Assembly: GCA_003511125.1 (NCBI GenBank)
Contig: DOJV01000052.1
Coordinates: 1-14,906, forward strand
Direction of reading: 5' to 3'
DNA: 14,906 nucleotides
DNA from: Candidatus Uhrbacteria bacterium
GTDB taxonomy: Bacteria > Patescibacteriota > Patescibacteriia > UBA9934 > GWF2-40-263
This document shows positions 1-5,372 of the stretch, piece by piece (position 1 is the first letter of the stretch; every line of letters starts with the position of its first letter). The notes beneath the pieces are model-generated. The model had not been told where the DNA came from. It saw nothing but the letters and a program-made list of their open reading frames with translations, and ran no database searches. The translations under genes and the position numbers were made by a program.

Positions 1-1
1 G

Positions 2-67
2 GAAGTGTTGGTAGAAAAGAAAGATGAAGAAGTCGGAGCGGTCGACGACGAATTTTGGAAATGGTAA
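2..67 (+). CDS. C-terminal end of an unidentified protein (partial)
   Basis: An open frame enters from the left edge and ends at a TAA at 65-67, giving 21 residues that are strongly acidic and finish in DDEFWKW. The fragment is too short to identify. It does not look like the basic C-terminus of ribosomal protein S15, whose gene often precedes pnp in other bacteria. The residue composition and lack of stops support it only weakly. It is on the same strand as pnp, with about 147 bp between them. Confidence 0.45.
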   Translation, partial: EVLVEKKDEEVGAVDDEFWKW

Positions 68-102
68 TCGATAAAATTCTCAAATTATCAGCCACAGACT
101 GA

Positions 103-117
103 TCCGCCAGCGGCGGA
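103..117. repeat. Short perfect GC-rich hairpin
   Basis: TCCGCC and GGCGGA form a perfect 6-bp inverted repeat around a 3-nt spacer in an otherwise AT-rich gap. It is not followed by a T tract on the plus strand, so a simple intrinsic terminator is unlikely. It may be a dispersed small palindrome or a transcript-end hairpin for the upstream gene. Confidence 0.4.
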
Positions 118-142
118 GAAAATTAGAAATTAATAACTAACC

Positions 143-202
143 GTCCCTCCGAGACTCCGAGATGCTCGAAAACTAATTCGAGGTCTTAAGCCTCAGAGGG
201 AC
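143..202 (+). promoter_or_regulatory. Folded leader directly upstream of pnp
   Basis: Three nested helices can be drawn: GTCCCTC (143-149) with GAGGGAC (196-202), GAGAC (151-155) with GTCTT (183-187, one G-U), and CTCGAA (165-170) with TTCGAG (177-182) around a 6-nt loop. The structure ends 12 nt before the pnp ATG. The only Shine-Dalgarno-like purine stretch (AGAGGG, 195-200) lies in the outer helix. In E. coli, pnp is autoregulated through a leader stem-loop cleaved by RNase III and then degraded by PNPase; an analogous role here is inference. Confidence 0.5.
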
Positions 203-214
203 ACAATATATTTT

Positions 215-2473
215 ATGAGCGACATCAAACGCTTCGAAACCGAATGGGGTGGCAAAAAACTCTCCATCGAAACCGGCCGCTTTGCCGAGCAGGCCAACGG
301 TGCCTGCACCGTCCAATACGGCGACACTGTGGTTATTGCCACAGCCACTATTAGCGATTCTCTCCGCGAAGGTTTGGATTTTTTCCCACTTCAAGTTGAG
401 TACGAAGAAAAACTTTATGCGGCTGGCCGCATAAAAGGTTCACGATTTATCAAAAAAGAAGGCCGCCCAACCGACGAAGCGGTTTTAGTTGGAAGATCAA
501 TCGACCGAGGTTTACGCCCACTTTTCGACGACCGCATGAGAAACGACATCCAGGTTATTGTTTCTTGCTTGGCTTTTGATGGCGAAAATGACCCGGATAT
601 TGCCGGAATTATTGCCGCCAGCTGTGCCATTCACATGAGTGATATTCCTTGGAACGGCCCCATTGCCGGAGTCCGAGTTGGCGAAATAAATGGCGAAAAA
701 GTTTTAAACCCAAGTTACGAAACTCGAACCAAATCAATTCTGGACTTGGCTTTTGCCGGAACCGGCGACGGAATTATCATGGTCGAAGCTGGCGCCAACG
801 AAGCGTCCGAACAAGCCGTAATCGATGGTTTTCAATTTGGTTTAAAACACCTAAAAAAACCACTCGAACTTATCGAAGAAGTTCGCAAAGCTGTTGGTAA
901 ACCAAAACGAGACTTCTTGGCTCCAAAAACCGAAGAAGAAACTCTTAAAAAAGAACGCCGCGAAACTATCGAGGAGTTAGCCCGACCTTTTATTACCAAA
1001 AAAACCCACGAACTCTTTTTCTCCGAACCTAAAGCCACCAAAAACGAACGCAAAACCGAAAAAAATCGAGTTAAAGAATTACTCGGTGAATTTTTAACCG
1101 AAAAAGAAATCTCCAAAGACGATCAAAAATACGCTTTCTCTATTGTCAGTGATGTTATCGAAGAAGAAATTGGTCGCGCCATCCTTGAAGAAGGTAAGCG
1201 TGTAGACGGTCGTTCCTTAAACGAAATCCGTAATCTATTTGGCGAGGTTGCCTTATTACCGAGGGTCCACGGCTCTGGTCATTTCAAACGCGGCGAAACC
1301 CAAGTGGTTTCTATTACCACTCTTGGCGCGCCTGGCGACGAACAAACCTTGGATGGTATGGAAACCGTGGGCACCAAACGCTTTATGCATCACTACAACT
1401 TCCCGCCATTTTCAGTCGGCGAAGTTAAACCCATGCGCGGGCCCTCACGTCGCGATATCGGTCACGGCGCTTTGGCCGAAAAAGCTTTGGATCCAATGAT
1501 GCCAGACAAAGAAACTTTCCCTTACACCATTCGAGTTGTTTCAGAAGTTTTTGGTTCTAATGGTTCAAGTTCAATGGCCTCGGCTTGTGGTGCCAGCCTT
1601 TCTCTTATGGACGCCGGTGTGCCTATCAAAACACCAATAGCCGGAATAGCCATGGGTTTAGCCAGTAACAAAAAAGGTGATTGGAAAGTCTTTACTGACC
1701 TTCAAGACTTAGAAGACAGCAAAGGCGGTATGGATTTTAAGGTAGCTGGTTCAAAAGACGGTATCACAGCCATTCAAATGGACACCAAAACCACCGGCCT
1801 TTCCATGGAAATAGTCGAAACTGCTATTAACCAGGCCCGAGAAGCCAGAATGCAAATTTTAGATGTCATCACCTCGATTTTGCCAGCCCCACGAGCCGAA
1901 CTTTCGCCCTATGCTCCACGCATTATTACCCTTCGCATTAATCCAGAGAAGATTGGTGACGTTATTGGCCCGGGTGGAAAGATGATCAACGAAATTATTG
2001 CCACCACAGGCGTTCAAGCAATTGACATCGAGGACGACGGTTTGGTTTGTATCACCTCAACCAACGCTGAAGGCGCCCAAAAGGCCTTTGAGTGGGTTAA
2101 AAACCTAACCCGCGAGGTTGTGGCCGGAGAAATGTTTAAAGGTAAGGTTACTCGCCTTATGGATTTTGGTGCTTTTGTAGAAATTTTGCCAAAACAAGAA
2201 GGTTTGGTCCACGTCAGTAAACTTGCCCCCTGGCGTGTTGAAAAAGTTTCAGATATTGTTAAGGTAGGTGACGAGGTCTTTGTTAAAGTTTCAGAAATCG
2301 ACGATATGGGCCGAATCAATCTTTCAATGAAAGATGCCCCTGGAAATGTTTATCCAGAACAGCCAGCAAACCCACCCCAAGGCGCCGGCTTTGGTGGCGG
2401 TCAAGGACGACCACAAGGCGGCCAACGCCCATTTGGCGGTCGACCAAGAAATGGCCCGCGTCATGACAACTAA
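215..2473 (+). CDS. pnp: Polyribonucleotide nucleotidyltransferase (PNPase)
   Basis: PNPase is a cytoplasmic, phosphate-dependent 3'-5' exoribonuclease that releases nucleoside diphosphates, and a core enzyme of mRNA decay. The 752-residue product has the full family architecture: two RNase PH-like domains (about 10-230 and 330-560) joined by a helical linker, a KH domain with GPGG at 585-588, an S1 domain (about 640-710, containing GKVTRLMDFGAFVE), and a Gly/Arg/Pro/Gln-rich tail. The catalytic residues matching E. coli D486, D492 and K494 appear to be D501, D507 and K509, in a slightly divergent LEDSKGGMDFKVAG context. The ATG at 215 gives an N-terminus (KRFETEWGGKKLSIETG) that aligns with the family. 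No good Shine-Dalgarno is in position. The next gene starts 2 nt after the stop, so the two are probably co-transcribed. Confidence 0.97.
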   Translation: MSDIKRFETEWGGKKLSIETGRFAEQANGACTVQYGDTVVIATATISDSLREGLDFFPLQVEYEEKLYAAGRIKGSRFIKKEGRPTDEAVLVGRSIDRGLRPLFDDRMRNDIQVIVSCLAFDGENDPDIAGIIAASCAIHMSDIPWNGPIAGVRVGEINGEKVLNPSYETRTKSILDLAFAGTGDGIIMVEAGANEASEQAVIDGFQFGLKHLKKPLELIEEVRKAVGKPKRDFLAPKTEEETLKKERRETIEELARPFITKKTHELFFSEPKATKNERKTEKNRVKELLGEFLTEKEISKDDQKYAFSIVSDVIEEEIGRAILEEGKRVDGRSLNEIRNLFGEVALLPRVHGSGHFKRGETQVVSITTLGAPGDEQTLDGMETVGTKRFMHHYNFPPFSVGEVKPMRGPSRRDIGHGALAEKALDPMMPDKETFPYTIRVVSEVFGSNGSSSMASACGASLSLMDAGVPIKTPIAGIAMGLASNKKGDWKVFTDLQDLEDSKGGMDFKVAGSKDGITAIQMDTKTTGLSMEIVETAINQAREARMQILDVITSILPAPRAELSPYAPRIITLRINPEKIGDVIGPGGKMINEIIATTGVQAIDIEDDGLVCITSTNAEGAQKAFEWVKNLTREVVAGEMFKGKVTRLMDFGAFVEILPKQEGLVHVSKLAPWRVEKVSDIVKVGDEVFVKVSEIDDMGRINLSMKDAPGNVYPEQPANPPQGAGFGGGQGRPQGGQRPFGGRPRNGPRHDN

Positions 2474-2475
2474 AA

Positions 2476-3750
2476 ATGTCCAGACTTAGTATTCCACTTT
2501 CAACAAGATTAGGAACCCGCCAATCGACTAGTTCGAGGCGGGTTCTTTGGCTAATCTTGTTTTGGTTGTTTGTTGTTATTTTTTCTTTTGGTTTGTCCAA
2601 ACTTTGGTTCACTCGCGACACTTTAACTAAATATGCTCCAGACGACACGGTGGTTACAATTCATTTGACTCCGTCTAGGTTAGCCTGGACAAAAATAAAT
2701 GAAGACTTTGGACAAACGCCGTTAATAACCGGCCGTCCGCTTACTACAAAAGATCTATCAACATTTAAAACCAAGGAATTAGCAATTTTTATCTCAGAAA
2801 ACAACGAATCTTCGATCGCCATCCGCGCCAACGACAAAGATTTACCCCGTGACTTATTAAATTCTTATGGAATCACCCTTCAAAAACTAAAAAATGACCA
2901 ATGGTTGTTGTCCTCAAAGCTCCTGCCTTTTTCTACTGAAAACAAAAACGTTTGGAATTTTTCTTCAATTTGGCCAAAAAACCTCGGTTTTATTGTTTTA
3001 AACAATTTTATTGGCCAAATAAAACTTTCGAGTAATGGTTATGAAATAAAAGTCCCAAAAATAAAATCCCCCACCAATTATCTTCCAGCCTTACCAGAAA
3101 ACACTGTAGCGGCGGTTAGTTTACAAAAAAACCAACAACTTGATCTTTCCGGACTTTTTGGGGAAATAGGTTCTTTGTTAGACCCTCTCGAATTAGTTGA
3201 CAGCAATGATTTCAATCAAAAAATCGAAGAAAACGGCGGTTTGGTTCTGTTAGCCAGTTCAAATCAAGAAGACAACAAAACCGAATTTCTTATCGAATCA
3301 GAAATCGACAGTCTGGTTTTGTCTCAGACCCTTCAAACCATTGCCGCTTTTCAAAACCCAAAACTGACCTTAATGGACATGCCTGATAATTCAATCGTCC
3401 AAGAAATCACTGTCTCGCCCCAAGAAGTTGAATTTCAATCCCAATGGATCAATGGTTTAGAAGCAAAAGTCGTCGAAACACCAACGGGGAATATTTTAGC
3501 CCTAGAAAGCGAAAATAAAAATATTATTACCTCAAACCAAGACCTTTTGGAGAATTTTTTAAATAAAAAATTTGAAAAAAACAATCCTACTTGTGGTTCA
3601 AAGAAAAACCTCGTCTTTTTAAAACCAGAAGAAATTAAAAACCTCCTGTTTGAAGAGAATTTTTCTTTTTCAAAACCAAACCTTTTGGAAACAGCTTTAA
3701 ACTTTAATGAAATCGCCATAAATAACGGAAAATTGTTTTTATGCTTCTAG
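2476..3750 (+). CDS. Membrane-anchored extracytoplasmic protein of unknown function
   Basis: This 424-residue protein is not recognised as a named family. It has a short basic N-terminus (about residues 1-22, many Arg/Ser), one hydrophobic segment at about 22-45, then a roughly 380-residue domain probably outside the membrane. Two similar elements, APDDTVVTIHL (54-64) and LPENTVAAVSL (206-216), suggest a duplicated module. They recall surface proteins of the DUF3352 type, where a 'LP.dt..v..l' strand starts each repeat; that resemblance is a weak guess. The ATG lies 2 nt after the pnp stop, so translation may depend on ribosomes finishing pnp. Codons 10-29 coincide with a strong hairpin (2502-2561). 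No internal ATG occurs before the late MDMPDN segment, which supports this start despite the hairpin. Confidence 0.8.
   Translation: MSRLSIPLSTRLGTRQSTSSRRVLWLILFWLFVVIFSFGLSKLWFTRDTLTKYAPDDTVVTIHLTPSRLAWTKINEDFGQTPLITGRPLTTKDLSTFKTKELAIFISENNESSIAIRANDKDLPRDLLNSYGITLQKLKNDQWLLSSKLLPFSTENKNVWNFSSIWPKNLGFIVLNNFIGQIKLSSNGYEIKVPKIKSPTNYLPALPENTVAAVSLQKNQQLDLSGLFGEIGSLLDPLELVDSNDFNQKIEENGGLVLLASSNQEDNKTEFLIESEIDSLVLSQTLQTIAAFQNPKLTLMDMPDNSIVQEITVSPQEVEFQSQWINGLEAKVVETPTGNILALESENKNIITSNQDLLENFLNKKFEKNNPTCGSKKNLVFLKPEEIKNLLFEENFSFSKPNLLETALNFNEIAINNGKLFLCF
2502..2561 (+). terminator. Strong hairpin with T-rich tail inside the start of the membrane-protein gene
   Basis: AACAAGATTAG (2502-2512) pairs perfectly with CTAATCTTGTT (2551-2561). 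Stacked inside it, GAACCCGCC (2513-2521) pairs perfectly with GGCGGGTTC (2537-2545). Only a 5-nt bulge (2546-2550) and a 15-nt loop interrupt the roughly 20-bp helix. The following sequence is T-rich (to about 2590), because it encodes the Leu/Phe/Val membrane segment. The geometry resembles an intrinsic terminator or a 3'-end-protecting hairpin for pnp, but it lies within codons of an intact downstream frame. It may act as a partial terminator or attenuator. Confidence 0.55.
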
Positions 3751-3774
3751 TTCTGTCTTAAAAAAAACAAGACG

Positions 3775-3858
3775 TGTGGATAAGTTCGGTATAACCAACC
3801 AAAACTGTGGATAAGTATTCACAGTTTTAAAAATCCTTTGAACACAAAATGTGGAAAA
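3775..3858 (-). promoter_or_regulatory. Cluster of three DnaA-box-like sites
   Basis: TGTGGATAA occurs at 3775-3783 and 3806-3814; each is the exact complement of the consensus DnaA box TTATCCACA. A third copy, TGTGGAAAA (TTTTCCACA on the other strand), lies at 3850-3858. All three point the same way and fall within 84 bp in an AT-rich intergenic region. AT-rich sequence (about 3859-3880) follows, as at a DNA-unwinding element. This fits either a replication origin or DnaA control of the promoter at 3897-3925. No dnaA or dnaN gene is in the window, so the origin reading is uncertain. Confidence 0.5.
3801..3828 (+). terminator. Perfect 9-bp hairpin ending in TTTT, candidate terminator of the pnp operon
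   Basis: AAAACTGTG (3801-3809) is the exact complement of CACAGTTTT (3820-3828) around a 10-nt loop. The stem carries A's on one side and T's on the other, as in a bidirectional terminator, and it lies 51 bp after the membrane-protein stop codon. The U tract is short. The stem and loop also contain the second DnaA-box-like 9-mer, so the palindrome may instead serve protein binding. Confidence 0.4.
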
Positions 3859-3914
3859 CTTTTTAAATTTAACTAAACAAAGCACAAAAGGTATCGTTGA
3901 CTTTTTGTGTTCAA
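3838..3914. repeat. 12-bp inverted repeat whose right arm overlaps the RNA promoter
   Basis: TTGAACACAAAA (3838-3849) is the exact reverse complement of TTTTGTGTTCAA (3903-3914), with 53 bp between the arms. The right arm fills most of the spacer between the -35 and -10 boxes at 3897-3925. The left arm abuts the third DnaA-box-like site. This arrangement suits a looped or paired operator, though no regulator can be named from the sequence. Confidence 0.45.
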
Positions 3915-3925
3915 GCGTGTATAAT
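3897..3925 (+). promoter_or_regulatory. Near-perfect sigma70 promoter
   Basis: TTGACT (3897-3902) and TATAAT (3920-3925) are separated by exactly 17 bp, with AT-rich DNA upstream. The expected start is near 3932. This is the strongest promoter in the window, and it drives a region with no convincing protein gene, which supports the non-coding RNA call. Confidence 0.8.
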
Positions 3926-3931
3926 GGTTAT

Positions 3932-4338
3932 AGAAGCTTAGTAAGCAATTCGAAAACGTTCTTTATACATCAAACGGGAAGTTTTCCGAAGGCGAGATAC
4001 AAAAAACATTGGTCGGTTACCCCATTTTCCGGGCAATGATCTCAATCTTTCGGGAAATATCCCACTTCTCTACTTGTTAGTTTGCGAAAAAACAAAAACA
4101 AAAACAAAAAACCAAGCAACTAGGTCCGCTAGCACTTATGCAGGGGTTTAACCCTCTGTCGCGAGCAAGACCATTAATTGGTAGAGAAGTTGAGTCGTCT
4201 TAGGCTGTTTGTCCCCTGTCGGGTGCCGAGTTTAGTAAAACATGATTGTTTTTCTAAACCCGGCACCTGCTCGATCAATCACAGCCTCCTCAAGGGGGCA
4301 CCCAACTTTTTTTAGGGTATCACCCCCTTCTTTTTTTT
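3932..4338 (+). ncRNA. Candidate structured RNA of unknown class, about 400 nt
   Basis: The region is bounded by a consensus promoter and an intrinsic terminator and is rich in long complementary segments. The 5' domain has GAGAT/ATCTC (3994-3998/4039-4043) stacked on CATTG/CAATG (4007-4011/4034-4038), above a bulged helix TTTCCGAAG/CTTTCGGGAAA (3983-3991/4047-4057). A perfect 10-bp long-range helix pairs ACTTCTCTAC (4064-4073) with GTAGAGAAGT (4181-4190). It encloses an A-rich linker with a repeated CAAAAA unit (about 4086-4112) and a small domain closed by GGTC/GACC (4123-4126/4169-4172), with CAGGGG/CCCTCTG at its tip. The 3' domain has AGGCTGT/ACAGCCT (4202-4208/4281-4287) and a 19-bp hairpin (4222-4267). 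I see none of the hallmark sequences of tmRNA, RNase P RNA, SRP RNA or rRNA. It could also be a long regulatory leader of the downstream traR/dksA-like operon. Confidence 0.6.
4292..4338 (+). terminator. Intrinsic terminator of the candidate RNA
   Basis: AAGGGGG (4292-4298) pairs with CCCCCTT (4323-4329), and ACCC (4300-4303) pairs with GGGT (4315-4318). A run of eight T's follows (4331-4338), then a second T tract. The upper part is interrupted by a small internal loop. An alternative 6-bp hairpin, GCCTCC (4284-4289) with GGGGGC (4294-4299), would exclude this terminator. Confidence 0.75.
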
Positions 4339-4423
4339 AATTTTTTTTTGATCAGAATCCACAGTCCTTTTCTTAACTCAAAAAAATAAGGATTTTTAAA
4401 CCTTTTTTCAGCTCTTTTTACTC

Positions 4424-4451
4424 TTGATTTTTTAAGAAAACCTGCTATACT
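4424..4451 (+). promoter_or_regulatory. Promoter of the traR/dksA-like - lspA - comM group
   Basis: TTGATT (4424-4429) and TATACT (4446-4451) are spaced by 16 bp, with an expected start near 4458. The 5' leader would be about 43 nt. It starts with the inverted repeat AGAACA-CGAGA-TGTTCT (4458-4474), which may be a 5' hairpin or an operator. The position after the RNA terminator and before the ATG at 4501 supports the call. Confidence 0.6.
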
Positions 4452-4457
4452 TAACAA

Positions 4458-4474
4458 AGAACACGAGATGTTCT
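4458..4474. repeat. Palindrome at the predicted transcription start
   Basis: AGAACA (4458-4463) and TGTTCT (4469-4474) form a perfect 6-bp inverted repeat with a 5-nt centre, directly at the predicted start of the downstream transcript. It could be a 5'-protecting hairpin or a binding site for a dimeric repressor. Nothing else identifies it. Confidence 0.4.
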
Positions 4475-4500
4475 AGATTTAATTCCTGAATTTTCATTTT

Positions 4501-4875
4501 ATGAAAAAGGAACTCCTGCAAAAACTAAAAGACCTACTGTTGGCCGAAAAAGAAAGACTAACCAAAGAACTTTCTCAATTCTCCCATCGCAATCCCAAAT
4601 CCGCGACCACGGACTATAATTCTGATTTTCCAAACTTTGGCGACAGCGAAGATGAAAACGCCGCCGAAGTAGCCCAGTTTACCGATAATTTATCTTTGGA
4701 AGACGAGTTAGAAAAAGCCTTACGCGATGTGGACTCTTCTTTAAAACGAATTGAAAATGGCTCGTATGGCCTTTGCAATTATTGCAAACAAGCCATCGAC
4801 GAAAAACGCTTAATTGCTCGACCCACATCCTCTTCTTGTATTCGTTGTAAAAAAACTCTTACCCAAGAGATGTGA
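4501..4875 (+). CDS. TraR/DksA-family zinc-finger protein
   Basis: The product has 124 residues. A charged helical, probably coiled-coil region (about 1-85) precedes a C4 zinc finger with C92-x2-C95 and C113-x2-C116 in the typical context YGLCNYC...RLIARPTSSSCIRC. DksA/TraR proteins insert a coiled coil into the RNA polymerase secondary channel and modulate initiation, in many species together with ppGpp. Length and finger spacing fit the family, though the acidic middle (GDSEDEN) may not match the DksA tip exactly. No Shine-Dalgarno is evident before the ATG. The TGA stop overlaps the lspA GTG start, implying translational coupling. Whether it works as DksA or as another member of the family cannot be told. 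Confidence 0.88.
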   Translation: MKKELLQKLKDLLLAEKERLTKELSQFSHRNPKSATTDYNSDFPNFGDSEDENAAEVAQFTDNLSLEDELEKALRDVDSSLKRIENGSYGLCNYCKQAIDEKRLIARPTSSSCIRCKKTLTQEM

Positions 4876-5315
4876 AGACAAAACAAAAAATCTTAGTTGT
4901 TGCCGCCGCTTTTCTGGTTATTTTAGACGAATGGTTAAAAAACCTAGCATTAAAATCCTTTCCAGGCGAATCAGAAATTTCCGGTAAACATTTTCTCGAG
5001 TTGGCTGTTCATAAAAATTTGGGAATCGCCTTTGATTTACCGATTTGGTTGCCATTGGTGGCAATCTTAACAGTAATCGTCATCGCCGGATTACTCTTTG
5101 TTGCCATTCAAAACAAAAAAACCCAGCCCTGGATTGCCGCTTCGGCCCTAATTATTATCTGTGGAGCTGTTGGAAATCTGATCGATCGTTTGGTTTATGG
5201 ATTCACGGTTGATTATTTAATCATCCCCGTAACCGGCTCGGCTTTTAATCTGTCTGACCTTGTAATAATTTCCGGTTTAATTCTGTTAATTGTAAAAAAG
5301 CAAAAGAAAACTTAG
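4872..5315 (+). CDS. lspA: Lipoprotein signal peptidase (signal peptidase II)
   Basis: LspA is an aspartyl protease of the inner membrane that cleaves signal peptides from diacylglyceryl-modified prolipoproteins. The 147-residue product has about four hydrophobic segments and the family motifs: D19 near the N-terminus (DEWLK), KNLGIAF (48-54), GAVGNLIDR with catalytic D105, and FNLSD with catalytic D129. FNLSD is a variant of the common FN-[IV]-AD. The start is GTG at 4872, overlapping the upstream TGA by 4 nt (GTGA), with an AAGAG purine stretch just upstream. This is close to the family's usual length (about 150-170 residues). It implies that the organism makes lipoproteins. Confidence 0.95.
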   Translation: MKTKQKILVVAAAFLVILDEWLKNLALKSFPGESEISGKHFLELAVHKNLGIAFDLPIWLPLVAILTVIVIAGLLFVAIQNKKTQPWIAASALIIICGAVGNLIDRLVYGFTVDYLIIPVTGSAFNLSDLVIISGLILLIVKKQKKT

Positions 5316-5327
5316 TCCGAAAAAATT

Positions 5328-5370
5328 AACTCCCCCTATTTAATTCATAGTTTTTTGAATTGGGGGAGTT
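5328..5370 (+). promoter_or_regulatory. Hairpin that sequesters the comM Shine-Dalgarno
   Basis: AACTCCCCC (5328-5336) pairs exactly with GGGGGAGTT (5362-5370). An inner helix AATTCA (5342-5347)/TGAATT (5356-5361) extends it after a 5-nt bulge. The right arm contains GGGGGAG, the only strong Shine-Dalgarno in the window, about 4 nt before the ATG at 5373. Folding would hide the ribosome site. The hairpin might also end part of the lspA transcripts, although only TTTT follows. Confidence 0.6.
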
Positions 5371-5372
5371 TT

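Noticed and set aside
3851..4039. 62-codon open frame (GTG start) across the promoter and the 5' half of the candidate RNA
   Set aside because: It spans the consensus promoter, starts upstream of the predicted transcript, has low-complexity, protein-unlike composition, and the underlying DNA is explained by RNA helices.
4081..4115. CRISPR-like or simple-repeat array in the CAAAAA tract
   Set aside because: The unit is only about 6 nt with few copies and no spacers; it is better explained as a single-stranded A-rich linker of the RNA.
4138..4203. 21-codon ATG frame inside the candidate RNA, a possible leader peptide or tmRNA-like tag
   Set aside because: It has no Shine-Dalgarno, runs through paired RNA segments, and does not end in a tmRNA-type tag such as LAA; chance is likely.
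3932..4338. Identification of the RNA as tmRNA, RNase P RNA or SRP RNA
   Set aside because: No tRNA-like ends or T-loop with matching stem, no GAGGAAAGTCC/ACAGAAA pair of RNase P, and no SRP GGAAG apical motif were found.
5355..5372. Six-codon N-terminal extension of ComM from TTG
   Set aside because: It runs through the Shine-Dalgarno and hairpin; the ATG at 5373 is correctly spaced from GGGGGAG and fits the family.
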